Notes: a model not told the origin generated them from the letters alone. A stretch of 64,000 bases of DNA from Clostridiales bacterium mt11 (GCA_001282665.1 LN874948.1:876213-940212), one strand, 5' to 3'; shown: positions 26,097-35,845, numbered from the stretch's first letter. Program-made: numbers and translations.

Positions 26097-28460
26097 TTAA
26101 TTTTTAATGCCCCATATTTTATTAGCATACTGTTCTATGGTTCTGTCAGAACTAAACCTTCCTGCATTAGCAAGATTTAGCCAACACATCTTTCCCCAAG
26201 CCATCCTATCCATATATGCCTCATTGACTCTTTGTTGGGCTTGTCTATAACTATCAAAATCCTTCATTAAATAATATTGATCAGGTCTATGCCAGCTAGC
26301 ACCTTTCAAAATAGAATCATAAAGCTCTTTAAATATATGAGTATCTCTGTCGCTAAAAGTTCCATCTATCAATGAGTCTACTACCCTTTTAAGTCCTTCT
26401 ACTTCTTCGTAATATTCTTTTGGATCATAAGTAGATTGTATTTTTTCTATATCTTCTACTTCTAGCCCAAATATGAAATTGTTATCCCTTCCTGCTTCTT
26501 CTACTATTTCAATATTAGCCCCATCTAAAGTACCAATAGTAGGAGTACCATTTAACATGAATTTCATATTACCAGTACCTGAGGCTTCTTTACCTGCTGT
26601 CGAAATCTGTTCTGAAATATCGGCTGCTGAAAAAAGTTTTTCCCCGTAGGAAACCCCATAGTTAGTCACAAATACTACTTTAATTTTTCCATCAATATCC
26701 CTATCGTTGTTAATTAATTCTTTGATTTCATTTATATATTTTATAATCCCCTTAGCCCTTTCATATCCTGGTGCCGCCTTTCCTCCAAATATAAACGTCC
26801 TATTTGGAACATTCAATTTTGGATTTTCTTTAATTCTGTAATAAAAATCTAGTATATGAAAAGCATTTAAAAGCTGCCTTTTATATTCATGGAATCTTTT
26901 AATCTGAATATCATATATAGAATATGGGTCTATTTCTATGTCCTCATGTATTTTAATATATTCATAAAGCTGATTCTTTTTCATCTGTTTAATGTCCATA
27001 AACCTCTTAAGTACTTCTTCATCATCTTTATATCTTTCCAATTTTTTTAGCTCATCAAGTTTAGTTATCCAAAGTTTAGAACCTAACAACTCCGTAATAA
27101 GGTCTGAAAGCTCTGGATTAGCCTTTAATATCCATCTTCTTTGGGTAATTCCATTGGTTTTATTGTTAAATCTTTCAGGATATAACTTGTACCAATTATT
27201 TAACTCCCTCTTAGTTAAAATATCCGTATGAACTTTAGCTACCCCATTAGTTGAATGGGTTCCATAGATTGAAAGATATGCCATCTTAATATTACCATTT
27301 TCTATTATCTTGTATTGTTTTATATCATCAGAAGGGATACCTCTTTTTTCAAGATCATCTACTAAACTTTCATTTATCTTTTCAACTATCCTATATACCT
27401 CTGGTAATACGGATTCATATAACCTTACAGACCATTGTTCTAATGCTTCCTTTAATATGGTATGGTTTGTATATGCAAAGGTATTAACTACAATATTCCA
27501 AGCTTTATCCCAATCCATTTTATATTCTTTAGTTAAAATTCGCATCATTTCTGGTATAGCTACTGCTGGGTGAGTGTCATTTAACTGTATTGCATGTAGC
27601 GTATGGAAATTATCTAAAGTATTATATTCATATAGATGTTTTTTGATTAAATCCTGTAGTGAAGCTGAAGCAAAGAAGTATTGCTGCTTTAATCTTAGTA
27701 TTTTCCCTTCATCCTTTGAATCATTTGGATAAAGTACTTTAGTGATGATCTCAGCATCATTTTTATCTTTTACGGATAAATCATAGTTCTGCTTATTGAA
27801 CTCATTTAAGTCAAATGGATTAATAGCTTCTGCCTGCCATAGTCTAAGAGTATTTATGGTATCTCCCCCATATCCTATAATAGGAGTATCATAGGGAACG
27901 GCCAATACATCTCCATCAGCAAAGCTCACTGTAACCTTATCCATATCCTTTCTTATAGACCAAGGGTCTCCGAGTTCTAACCAATTATCCCCTTCCTCTA
28001 TTTGAAATCCATCTTCAAACCTTTGACGAAAAATTCCATATTCATACCTTATTCCATATCCCATCAGATGATAATTTAAAGTAGCAGCTGAATCTAAAAA
28101 GCATGCAGCCAATCTTCCTAGTCCGCCATTTCCTAATCCTGCATCTTCTTCTGCCTCTTCAATATTGTTATAATTTATATTGAGTTCCTCTAATAATTCC
28201 TTTACTTGGGAATCTAGATTCATATTGATTAAATTGTTGCTTAATGCTCTACCCATTAAAAACTCGGCAGAAAGATAATAGGCTTTCTTTTTTCCATGAA
28301 ATTTTTTCAAAGAGCTATTCCATTTAGGAACTATTTCTTCCATCAGTGCTTTTACTAAAACAGTATATTTTTCTTTATGAGTACAGTTGATAAAATCCTT
28401 TCCAAATCTAGTTAAAGCATAGGATTTCATCCTTTCAGTAATTACATTTTTATCTATCAA
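26097..28460 (-). CDS. glgP: Glycogen/starch/maltodextrin phosphorylase
   Basis: A 787-residue GT35 phosphorylase. Clear motifs are LGNGGLGRLAACFLDSAATL, the glucan-site region (HAIQLNDTHPAVAIPEMMRI) and the PLP-lysine segment EASGTGNMKFMLNG ... GTLDGANIEI. It releases glucose-1-phosphate from alpha-1,4-glucans in the cytoplasm. The start is TTG 28460, supported by GGAGG 7 bp upstream; no in-frame ATG precedes conserved sequence. It follows malQ by 4 bp. With MalQ and the importer it forms a phosphorolytic maltodextrin pathway. Confidence 0.95.
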   Translation of the reverse strand: MIDKNVITERMKSYALTRFGKDFINCTHKEKYTVLVKALMEEIVPKWNSSLKKFHGKKKAYYLSAEFLMGRALSNNLINMNLDSQVKELLEELNINYNNIEEAEEDAGLGNGGLGRLAACFLDSAATLNYHLMGYGIRYEYGIFRQRFEDGFQIEEGDNWLELGDPWSIRKDMDKVTVSFADGDVLAVPYDTPIIGYGGDTINTLRLWQAEAINPFDLNEFNKQNYDLSVKDKNDAEIITKVLYPNDSKDEGKILRLKQQYFFASASLQDLIKKHLYEYNTLDNFHTLHAIQLNDTHPAVAIPEMMRILTKEYKMDWDKAWNIVVNTFAYTNHTILKEALEQWSVRLYESVLPEVYRIVEKINESLVDDLEKRGIPSDDIKQYKIIENGNIKMAYLSIYGTHSTNGVAKVHTDILTKRELNNWYKLYPERFNNKTNGITQRRWILKANPELSDLITELLGSKLWITKLDELKKLERYKDDEEVLKRFMDIKQMKKNQLYEYIKIHEDIEIDPYSIYDIQIKRFHEYKRQLLNAFHILDFYYRIKENPKLNVPNRTFIFGGKAAPGYERAKGIIKYINEIKELINNDRDIDGKIKVVFVTNYGVSYGEKLFSAADISEQISTAGKEASGTGNMKFMLNGTPTIGTLDGANIEIVEEAGRDNNFIFGLEVEDIEKIQSTYDPKEYYEEVEGLKRVVDSLIDGTFSDRDTHIFKELYDSILKGASWHRPDQYYLMKDFDSYRQAQQRVNEAYMDRMAWGKMCWLNLANAGRFSSDRTIEQYANKIWGIKN

Positions 28461-28464
28461 CGTG

Positions 28465-29946
28465 TCACCTCCTATAAATACTTGTCATATCTCCTATCTT
28501 CTCTGCAATTTCATCTATGAGATCTGTTTTTTCCATCCTCCAAGTCCAATTACCTCCAACAGTAGATGGAATATTCATCCTACCCCTATCATCTAATCCT
28601 AGAATATCCTGCATAGTTGTTATTGCTAAAAATGAAATAGAACTCCAAGCACCCCTTATAAAACCCCAGTTTTCTCCCTCATCACGATTTATCTTAAGAT
28701 ATTCAACTGCATAGTCTACATCTTCCTCATCTGCACTAGAAAACCAACCGATAACCGTTGAATTATCATGGGTTCCAGTGTATACCACAGAATTTTTGTC
28801 GTAATTATGGGGAAGATAATCGCTTTCTTCCCTAGAATCAAAGGCAAATTGTAATACCTTCATTCCCGGAAAACCTGAGTCCCTAAGGAGTTTCTTTACA
28901 TCTTCTGTTAAAAATCCTAAATCTTCAGCTATAATATTTAAATCACCTAATTCATTCTTAAGTTTTTTAAACAGCTTCATCCCTGGTCCCTTAGTCCATT
29001 GTCCATCTACAGCATCTTTGGCTTTATATTTTACTTCCCAATAGGATTCGAATCCCCTAAAATGGTCAACTCTTAATATGTCAAATAGTTTGAAACTATG
29101 TTGAAACCTTTTAATCCACCAGTTATACTCATCTTTTTCCATAGCAGTCCAATCATAAATTGGATTTCCCCACAGCTGCCCTTTTTCAGAAAAAGCATCT
29201 GGAGGACATCCTGATACGGTTATGGGAAATAAATTTTCATCTAAATTGAATAGCTCAGGATTTGCCCATACATCAGAACTATCTTCAGCTATATATATGG
29301 GTAGATCTCCTATAATTTTAATTTCATTTTTATTTGCGTATTGCTTTAACTCATCCCATTGTTTTATAAAAAAGTATTGAGTGAAAATCCAAAAGTAAAT
29401 TCCGTACCTATTTTCTTTTTCAAAAACTTGTACCTCTTTAGAATCCACTTTTCTATATCTTTCATCCCAAAACAACCAGGATATATTGTTATGTTCTTCT
29501 TTTAAAGCCATAAATAAGGCAAATTCTCTAAGCCAATCCATATTTTCTAAATAGAATTTATATAGTTCCTCTTCTATATATCCTATAGCTCTTCCGTAAG
29601 CTATTTTTAGAAGCTCCATTTTATTTTTATATAATAAACCATAGTCTACTTTTGTAGGATCCCTTCCTAAATCAAAACCTTTTATTTCATCTTTAGTCAA
29701 ATATCCTCTTTTAATAAATTCATCTAAATCTATAAAATACGGATTTCCTGCAAAAGCAGAAAAGGACTGATAGGGAGAATCTCCATAGCCAGTAATTCCT
29801 AAAGGCAGTACTTGCCAATTTTTTTGTTTTGCTTTTACTAAAAAATCTATAAAATTATAAGCTTCTTTTCCAAAATCTCCAATTCCATATTCACCAGGTA
29901 ATGAAGATATATGCATTAATATACCACTTGAACGTTCTCTACCCAT
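28465..29946 (-). CDS. malQ: 4-alpha-glucanotransferase (amylomaltase, GH77)
   Basis: A 493-residue GH77 enzyme. Catalytic motifs are visible: LRVDHFRGFESYW (nucleophile Asp), IIAEDLG (acid/base Glu) and YTGTHDNSTVIGW. The N-terminus (RSSGILMHISSLPGEYGIGD) is standard. It disproportionates short maltodextrins to chains long enough for the phosphorylase, releasing glucose. It lies between the alpha-glucosidase and phosphorylase genes. Confidence 0.95.
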   Translation of the reverse strand: MGRERSSGILMHISSLPGEYGIGDFGKEAYNFIDFLVKAKQKNWQVLPLGITGYGDSPYQSFSAFAGNPYFIDLDEFIKRGYLTKDEIKGFDLGRDPTKVDYGLLYKNKMELLKIAYGRAIGYIEEELYKFYLENMDWLREFALFMALKEEHNNISWLFWDERYRKVDSKEVQVFEKENRYGIYFWIFTQYFFIKQWDELKQYANKNEIKIIGDLPIYIAEDSSDVWANPELFNLDENLFPITVSGCPPDAFSEKGQLWGNPIYDWTAMEKDEYNWWIKRFQHSFKLFDILRVDHFRGFESYWEVKYKAKDAVDGQWTKGPGMKLFKKLKNELGDLNIIAEDLGFLTEDVKKLLRDSGFPGMKVLQFAFDSREESDYLPHNYDKNSVVYTGTHDNSTVIGWFSSADEEDVDYAVEYLKINRDEGENWGFIRGAWSSISFLAITTMQDILGLDDRGRMNIPSTVGGNWTWRMEKTDLIDEIAEKIGDMTSIYRR

Positions 29947-29991
29947 AGTATTCTCCTCTATTTCAAATTCATTATAATATTATTCCTATGA

Positions 29992-32136
29992 TTAACAGGT
30001 TGAAATTTCTTTGTGTGTTGTGTTGTTTTTAGAATCAATAATCTTAAAACTAATGTTTTTTATAGAGGGATTATCATTTTCCACTATTATTTCATAATCA
30101 TCTGTTTTCTTGATTATCTTTATCTCAGTTGAATAGTTTTTGCCTTCAATAAAATCATAGCTTTGTCCATCATCATCGTATAGATTGTATACGGCTTCAT
30201 CATCTACATAAGCCAATACCTTTAAATTTTGCTGATCTAATTCCTTTACATTTTTAGAAGGTTTAACATAAGGAATCATTGAGTTTTTCCTTATAAAGAA
30301 TTTAAAATCTTCTAATCCATATTCTATATATTGAATTCCTTTTTCTTTTATAGAAGTAGGCATGTCTTCATCTAAAAAAGATATCTCTAACATTTTCTCT
30401 GGAAAATATACATATCTTCCTCTGCGGTTAGGCTTACATACTGGTGCAATCATTAACTGATCCCCTAAAAGCACCTGATCATCTATTTCTTTTGCCAAAC
30501 TTTCCCCAAATTCAAAAGATAAAGGTTTAAACATCAAAGTATAATCCATTACAGATTTCATATATTCTGAATATATATATGGAATTAGACTATATCTTGC
30601 CTTAATCAAATTTCTGGAGTTAACAAGTACTTCTTCTGTAAAAACATAAGGCTCTTGATTATTACACCCAACAGCAGAATGATTCCTAAGTAGTGGTGTA
30701 AATACACTTAGCTGTAGCCATCTAGTCAAAAGCTCTCCATTACAATTACCTCCAAATCCCCCAGTATCTGCACCTATATAGAAGAATCCACACATATTCA
30801 AGGAAGGTAGCATATTTATATTTTGTTCTAAATGAGACCACCAAGATGAATTATCTCCTGTCCAAATGCCACCATATCTATGCATTCCAATAGATGAAGC
30901 TCTTGATATAAGTAAAAACCTTTTATCCCTTAACAGTTTAGTCAAACCTAAATTAGCTGATTTTGTCATATAATAACCATAAAGATTATGAACTTCATCA
31001 TTAGAAAACTTTTTCCCATCTATTTCATGATAAAAGCTTTCATAGTATGAATCCTTATTAGCTAAGTTTGTAAAATTATCCTTTAGCTTAAAATAGGAAA
31101 ATACGTTTAAATTCTTACCTTTTGATTCCTCTGCATATTGAATGGCTTCATCTAAGGCTTCCTGTTCATAAAATATTGCAGGTTCGTTCATATCATTCCA
31201 AACCCCTTCAATTCCACAATCGGTTAATACCTTATATTTAGAACCAAACCAATCTTGAGTTTCTTCTTTCATAAAGTCTGGGAAATGAACTTTTCCCGGC
31301 CATACTACCCCTTCATAAGGTTTTCCATATTTATCTTTACAAAAATGATCTCCTTCGATCCCTTCTTCATAGATATCATATCCTTCTTCTACTTTTACAC
31401 CAGCATCTATTATAGGTACTAAATAAAGACCATCTTTTTTTAAGTCGGATGCAAATCCTTTTAAATCACTAAATCTTTCTTCTGATATAGAAAAATCCTT
31501 GAAATCATCCATATAATCTAAATCAAGATAAATTCCTTCTAATGGGATATCCTTTTCCCTAAAGATGTGGTAAACTTTTTTTACCTCCTCCTTATTCCTG
31601 TATCCCCATCTACTTTGAAAATATCCAAAAGCCCATTTAGGTGGAATATAGGATCTGCCAATTATATGTAAGAATTTATTTGAGATGTCCTTTGCATCTT
31701 TTCCTTCAATTATGTAAAGATAAAAATCTTTTCCACAGATTTCAATATTAAAACAATTTTCATTATAATATCCTACATCGTATTTAATCCTAGTAGGGAA
31801 ATCGATAAAATATCCAGTTGACTTTTCTCCAGATATTATAAAAAAGTTGTGAGCTGCATAGAGTTTAGTTCTATCTTCAATATGTAAAGGTTCATCGATA
31901 CAATAGGATTCATATAATCTACCTCTCTTGTTGATTCCCCCTAAATTTCCACCAAGACCATATACCATATCTTTTGATGAAAGCTTTATGGAGATTTTAC
32001 AATGTCCCTTTTCAAACTTAATATCTAAATTATTTTCTAATTCTGCTTTTATTTTCTCTTCAACTACAGCTCCTGTTTCAATTGGATTTCCGTATTTAAA
32101 AACCTTTATGTCATTTTTTAGTTTATATGTCCCCAT
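29992..32136 (-). CDS. GH31 alpha-glucosidase, intracellular
   Basis: A 714-residue glycoside hydrolase family 31 protein. The catalytic domain shows PPKWAFGYFQSRWGY, IYLDLDYMDD, the nucleophile region GVWNDMNEP and the acid/base region RYGGIWTGDNSSWW. Beta-sandwich domains flank it. There is no signal peptide, so it acts in the cytoplasm on imported alpha-glucosides, probably the oligosaccharides left by phosphorylase. First gene of the operon, with GGAGG before the ATG. Alpha-xylosidase activity cannot be excluded, but the context favours alpha-glucosidase. Confidence 0.92.
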   Translation of the reverse strand: MGTYKLKNDIKVFKYGNPIETGAVVEEKIKAELENNLDIKFEKGHCKISIKLSSKDMVYGLGGNLGGINKRGRLYESYCIDEPLHIEDRTKLYAAHNFFIISGEKSTGYFIDFPTRIKYDVGYYNENCFNIEICGKDFYLYIIEGKDAKDISNKFLHIIGRSYIPPKWAFGYFQSRWGYRNKEEVKKVYHIFREKDIPLEGIYLDLDYMDDFKDFSISEERFSDLKGFASDLKKDGLYLVPIIDAGVKVEEGYDIYEEGIEGDHFCKDKYGKPYEGVVWPGKVHFPDFMKEETQDWFGSKYKVLTDCGIEGVWNDMNEPAIFYEQEALDEAIQYAEESKGKNLNVFSYFKLKDNFTNLANKDSYYESFYHEIDGKKFSNDEVHNLYGYYMTKSANLGLTKLLRDKRFLLISRASSIGMHRYGGIWTGDNSSWWSHLEQNINMLPSLNMCGFFYIGADTGGFGGNCNGELLTRWLQLSVFTPLLRNHSAVGCNNQEPYVFTEEVLVNSRNLIKARYSLIPYIYSEYMKSVMDYTLMFKPLSFEFGESLAKEIDDQVLLGDQLMIAPVCKPNRRGRYVYFPEKMLEISFLDEDMPTSIKEKGIQYIEYGLEDFKFFIRKNSMIPYVKPSKNVKELDQQNLKVLAYVDDEAVYNLYDDDGQSYDFIEGKNYSTEIKIIKKTDDYEIIVENDNPSIKNISFKIIDSKNNTTHKEISTC

Positions 32137-32172
32137 GCCTTCCTCCTTTTTAAATAGTTTTATGTAATTTGT

Positions 32173-32184
32173 GCAAGCGGTTGC
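32173..32184. promoter_or_regulatory. LacI/CcpA-type operator at the maltodextrin operon start
   Basis: GCAAGCGGTTGC fits the palindromic GCAA-N-CG-N-TTGC operator of LacI-family repressors and is also close to a cre site. It lies immediately downstream of the -10 box, so occupancy should block transcription. Confidence 0.75.
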
Positions 32185-32199
32185 ATAACCTTTATATAG

Positions 32200-32228
32200 A
32201 TAATATACTATTTTTTATTATTTGTAAA
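32200..32228 (-). promoter_or_regulatory. Sigma-A promoter of the maltodextrin operon
   Basis: On the minus strand TTTACA (32223-32228) and TATTAT (32200-32205) are spaced by exactly 17 bp, upstream of the operator and about 60 bp from the alpha-glucosidase ATG. Confidence 0.78.
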
Positions 32229-32433
32229 GGTATTTTAGGAAACAAAAGGAATATAGGCTTTTTTTATTAAATATTCTACTACCATCAAATGCCCCAATAT
32301 GCAAACCTAACACTAATATACTAAGCTTTAAAATACTAACTTAAGAATTGGTGTCGGGTATATTTATGCCTATTTTCCCCTTTGAATATATGATTCACAT
32401 ATTATGCAATTTCTGGTATTTCCCTATAATGGG

Positions 32434-32462
32434 TTTACATAATATATATATTGCTGTATAAT
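32434..32462 (+). promoter_or_regulatory. Sigma-A promoter upstream of the riboswitch and SleB-like gene
   Basis: TTTACA (32434-32439), 17-bp spacer, TATAAT (32457-32462). Transcription would start near 32469, just before the structured leader. The 205 bp between this and the divergent maltodextrin promoter holds no recognisable gene. Confidence 0.82.
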
Positions 32463-32479
32463 ATTGTTTATTGTAAATC

Positions 32480-32565
32480 AATGCAGTGGCTGAGTCTTAA
32501 ATTTTTAAGTACGAGGGAAACAACCTAAGGGGTAACCCCCCAACCGGAAAGATAACTTCGGAGGT
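32480..32565 (+). ncRNA. Probable cyclic-di-AMP (ydaO/yuaA type) riboswitch, compact
   Basis: The leader contains ordered blocks typical of the ydaO family: GGCTGAGTC (32488-32496), a short AT hairpin, GTACGAGGGAAACAACC (32509-32525), AAGGGGTAA (32527-32535) and GATAACTTCGGAGG (32551-32564). The next gene is a SleB-like wall hydrolase, a well-known target class of c-di-AMP riboswitches. The span (about 86 nt) is short because the region between the GGGG block and the 3' block is minimal. No terminator separates it from the ribosome site (about 32573-32581), so control may be translational or act within the aptamer. Identification is by eye. Confidence 0.62.
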
Positions 32566-32590
32566 AAAATTTAGGAAGGAGTGGATAGGA

Positions 32591-33331
32591 ATGAAAAAAA
32601 CAGCACATATCCTATTAGCTATATTAATGTTAGTGGCATTAGCCATGCCAGTATCTGCTTGTGAATATTCTAGAACATTAAAGTATGCAGATAAAGGAGA
32701 AGATGTTCTAATGCTCCAAAAAACATTAAATCAAAAAGGCTACTATAATTATGACATAGATGGAATATATGGACTAATAACAGAAAGAGCTGTTATAGAC
32801 TTCCAAATAGACCATCAAATAAGAATTGACGGTATTACAGGTCCAGAAACCCAAAAAACCTTATATGGTGATTCTGCCGCATCAAAAGCTGAATCAAAAT
32901 ATGTCAATTCCAATGAATCAAATTCCATTGACTCAAAGGAAGGGACAACCAGTACCAATTATAGTTCTAATGATTTTTACTGGTTATCAAGAATAATCCA
33001 AGCGGAAGCTGGAGGAGAATCCTATACAGGTAAAGTGGCAGTTGGAAATGTAATTATAAACCGAGTTAATTCTCAAGAATTTCCAAATACTATCTATGAT
33101 GTAATATTCGAGTATTATGGAAGTATTCCTCAATTCAGTCCTGTTGCCGACGGCTCGATTTACAATACCCCATCTCAAGAGAGTATAAATGCTGCAAAAG
33201 ATGCATTAAATGGTGTAAGACCAGTTGGAAATGCAACATATTTCTTTAATCCTTCTAAAGCAGCTGGCTCTTGGATTGTAAATAGCAAAAGCTATGTATC
33301 AAGTATTGGTGGACATACCTTCTATCAATAG
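32591..33331 (+). CDS. SleB-like cell wall hydrolase with peptidoglycan-binding domain
   Basis: A 246-residue exported protein. A signal peptide (1-23) ends VSA-C24, which could be cut by signal peptidase I or read as a lipobox. A PG_binding_1 domain follows (about 28-91: LKYADKGEDVLMLQKTLNQK, DGIYGLITERAVIDFQ), then a Ser/Asn-rich linker and a Hydrolase_2/SleB domain (about 131-245) with the catalytic Glu region IIQAEAGGESYTGK. It cleaves peptidoglycan, either spore cortex or wall. It has its own promoter and riboswitch, and a terminator downstream, so it is monocistronic. A vegetative wall role fits c-di-AMP control better than germination. Confidence 0.9.
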   Translation: MKKTAHILLAILMLVALAMPVSACEYSRTLKYADKGEDVLMLQKTLNQKGYYNYDIDGIYGLITERAVIDFQIDHQIRIDGITGPETQKTLYGDSAASKAESKYVNSNESNSIDSKEGTTSTNYSSNDFYWLSRIIQAEAGGESYTGKVAVGNVIINRVNSQEFPNTIYDVIFEYYGSIPQFSPVADGSIYNTPSQESINAAKDALNGVRPVGNATYFFNPSKAAGSWIVNSKSYVSSIGGHTFYQ

Positions 33332-33337
33332 ATAAAT

Positions 33338-33360
33338 AAGTCAGGGCTTAGCCCTGACTT
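33338..33360. terminator. Bidirectional terminator
   Basis: AAGTCAGGGC-TTA-GCCCTGACTT, perfect arms, followed by ATTATTTT on the plus strand. It separates the convergent SleB-like and YcdB/SLH genes. Confidence 0.88.
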
Positions 33361-33366
33361 ATTATT

Positions 33367-35445
33367 TTAATTTCCACTAAACAAATAATTGTATATCATA
33401 TTTGCTGCGTCTTCTCTTTTTAATTCTTCCTTAGGATTTAAATATCCTTTATCTCCTTCAACTATTTTAAGTCCATATGCTATGGATACATATCCCTTTA
33501 GTGTAGGATCTATATCCTTTGTATCATTAAATAAATCCTTATATATTTCACTTATATCTGCAACCTTATCATATTTTAAAGCTCTTATTATATACTTAAT
33601 CCCTTCTTCTTTTGTAACTATTTTCTCTGGTGATTTTTCATTTTCTTTTATAATTCCTATATTAATTAGATAATTATATAGATTCCCCTCTATATCGTCT
33701 ACCCTATAATAAGGATCATTAGCTTTTGCCAATAGGCATAAGAAATCCTTTTGATTTATTTTTTCCTTTGGCTTAAACTCTTCTCCCGATAAAGTTATAC
33801 CATATTGAACTAATATATTTATCTTTTCTTTTGCATAGCTTTTGTCTATATCCTTATAGCTAACTACTGTTGGAGATTTAAAAGGTTCCCCCCTTTGATT
33901 TAATATAGTTCCTGTATTAGCATCGATATTAGCTGGTTTATCGCTATTTAAACCATATACCAATATAGCTTTTTTCTGTGCTTTTGAAGTTTCATCATAT
34001 ATATAAGGATTAATATATTTTAATTCCATACCTATATCATCAAATAATTTATTATAAGCTTTATCTTTTGATATTAGATTGTCCTTTGGAGGGAATTCTT
34101 CCTTGCTCCAATCAATTCTATATTCCATTATCTCACCATTAGTGACGTCTACTGAAATAAGAATCTCATCCCCTTCTACATAGGCATTATCAATTTTTCT
34201 AATAAAATTGAAGTAATAAATTCTCTGTTCTGCTGGAAATTGTTGCTTTTCAAAGTTTTTCAATAGTTCTATAGATTCAAATTTATCTGGATTAACCTTT
34301 TTAATATATTCTTTTGCAATATTTAAAGCTTGTTTTTCATCATATTTAACCTTACTATTAACGTCCTCTGGACCATATTTATAGAAAGATATAATATCTT
34401 TTGTTTTAGCATCTATCCTCAAGTTTACATATTGTTCTTTAGGGGATGTACCCTTTTTAAATTCCATCTGCCAATTATAATCGCTATCGTTTCTCCAGTT
34501 ATTATAAAGATTTATATATTCTAACTTATACTCAGAATCCAATGATAATATTTCTCTTCCAACCTTTTCTGCATCTTTTTGAGATATAAGATCTGAAATA
34601 TCTTCAACTGCCTTTTCTTCAGCTAGATTTAACTCAGATTCTACAGCTTTATCAGCACTACCCATGTCCTCACTGTTATAAACAGCATAATCATATAAAG
34701 CAATCACATTTCCATCTTTAGCATCTATTCCTAAGTTCACATTTAATGGTGCATAGGATAAATACCTTGTGGATTTTTCTTCTGCATATTTTGATTTATA
34801 CAACAGATCCAATCCAATCTTTTCCCTGTATAACTTTTGAGCTTTCTCTGGAGAAATTACATCCTTTGAATCTTGAAATATTAAATCCTCATCCCAATTA
34901 ACATAATAATTCCTTATTTCTCCTGTAGAATTGCTGATATAGATATCGATATTATCACCATAGTATGGGATTCCTTTTTCAGTCCTTACGAAATAATAAT
35001 TATAGTTATCAGAATTTACATTTAAAGGTTGTTGTCTATCTATATATTTTATATTAGCTGCAACTTGGGGAGATACCTTCTTTATAAACTCTTCAGCTAT
35101 TTTTAATCCTTCTTCTTTACTTACCTTTGGTAGCTTAGGTTTTTCATCAACATTTTGTTTCCACTTTCCATATCCTAATACAGTTCCATCTACTGTCATT
35201 GTAACATCAATACTGCCTAATTTCCCCTTGCTATCCGACCAATTTAAATAAAATATTCTTCTTCCTTCTTGAGAGTTTATTCTGTGATTGAACTTATCAT
35301 ATTCTTTCCCAATACTAAACAATTCCCTACTCTTTACAATGGCTTCTTTCAGCTGCTTATCATAGTTTTCCTCTGCAAAGGCACTAAATGGAATAGCAGT
35401 CAATATCATAGTCAAAGCTAATAATAAACATACCTTCTTTTTCAC
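33367..35445 (-). CDS. Exported YcdB/YcdC-repeat protein with S-layer homology region
   Basis: A 692-residue surface protein. It has a signal peptide (1-24, cleavage near SAFA-EE), then four repeats of a PepSY-like YcdB/YcdC unit (each with a pattern such as EGLKIAEEFIKKVSP ... VYYFVRTEKG ... ISNSTGEIRNYYVNW) to about residue 510, and C-terminal SLH-like segments (PKEKINQKDFLCLLAKAN; LKREDAANMIYNYL) for wall attachment. It starts at GTG 35445 with GGAGGG upstream. Family function is unknown; PepSY-like domains are thought to modulate secreted proteases. It is monocistronic. Confidence 0.85.
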   Translation of the reverse strand: MKKKVCLLLALTMILTAIPFSAFAEENYDKQLKEAIVKSRELFSIGKEYDKFNHRINSQEGRRIFYLNWSDSKGKLGSIDVTMTVDGTVLGYGKWKQNVDEKPKLPKVSKEEGLKIAEEFIKKVSPQVAANIKYIDRQQPLNVNSDNYNYYFVRTEKGIPYYGDNIDIYISNSTGEIRNYYVNWDEDLIFQDSKDVISPEKAQKLYREKIGLDLLYKSKYAEEKSTRYLSYAPLNVNLGIDAKDGNVIALYDYAVYNSEDMGSADKAVESELNLAEEKAVEDISDLISQKDAEKVGREILSLDSEYKLEYINLYNNWRNDSDYNWQMEFKKGTSPKEQYVNLRIDAKTKDIISFYKYGPEDVNSKVKYDEKQALNIAKEYIKKVNPDKFESIELLKNFEKQQFPAEQRIYYFNFIRKIDNAYVEGDEILISVDVTNGEIMEYRIDWSKEEFPPKDNLISKDKAYNKLFDDIGMELKYINPYIYDETSKAQKKAILVYGLNSDKPANIDANTGTILNQRGEPFKSPTVVSYKDIDKSYAKEKINILVQYGITLSGEEFKPKEKINQKDFLCLLAKANDPYYRVDDIEGNLYNYLINIGIIKENEKSPEKIVTKEEGIKYIIRALKYDKVADISEIYKDLFNDTKDIDPTLKGYVSIAYGLKIVEGDKGYLNPKEELKREDAANMIYNYLFSGN

Positions 35446-35572
35446 TTAAATCCCTCCTATAAACTTTACAGTACCGTATGTTTCCAAATTCTATCTATAT
35501 ATATATTATATCTGTAGGAGTTAAAATATAAGTTACAAATAAATTACGATTGAAAATTTTACTAAAAATAAA

Positions 35573-35598
35573 CCACACATGATTAGAATCATGTATGG
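35573..35598 (-). terminator. Terminator of the small coiled-coil gene
   Basis: CCACACATGAT (35573-35583) and ATCATGTATGG (35588-35598) pair with one mismatch; on the minus strand TTTATTTTT follows. Confidence 0.75.
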
Positions 35599-35614
35599 TC
35601 GTATGTTCGTACTC

Positions 35615-35845
35615 TTATAATCGGATGGATTTTAATTTTACTATGTCGAAGGCATTTTTAACAGTCATTATTTCCATCGCACTAAGATCATTACGAAGCT
35701 CTTTTACCTCGTCATGCACCGCTTGAATTTCAGCATGAAGTTTACTTGCTAGAAGGTTAAGATCATCTTTGCTTGCCATATTTTTCTTCATATCTTGTAC
35801 TTCTAAATACAGCTTTTCCAATAAATCATAAGCCTTATCGTCCAT
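35615..35845 (-). CDS. Small coiled-coil protein, unknown function
   Basis: A 76-residue hydrophilic protein predicted as one long helix with heptad-like spacing (DDKAYDLLEKLYLEVQDMKK ... LASKLHAEIQAVHDEVKELR). Similar small proteins occur widely in clostridia without known function. I prefer ATG 35845; an ATG at 35875 adds ten residues but lacks a ribosome site. A terminator follows. Confidence 0.6.
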   Translation of the reverse strand: MDDKAYDLLEKLYLEVQDMKKNMASKDDLNLLASKLHAEIQAVHDEVKELRNDLSAMEIMTVKNAFDIVKLKSIRL

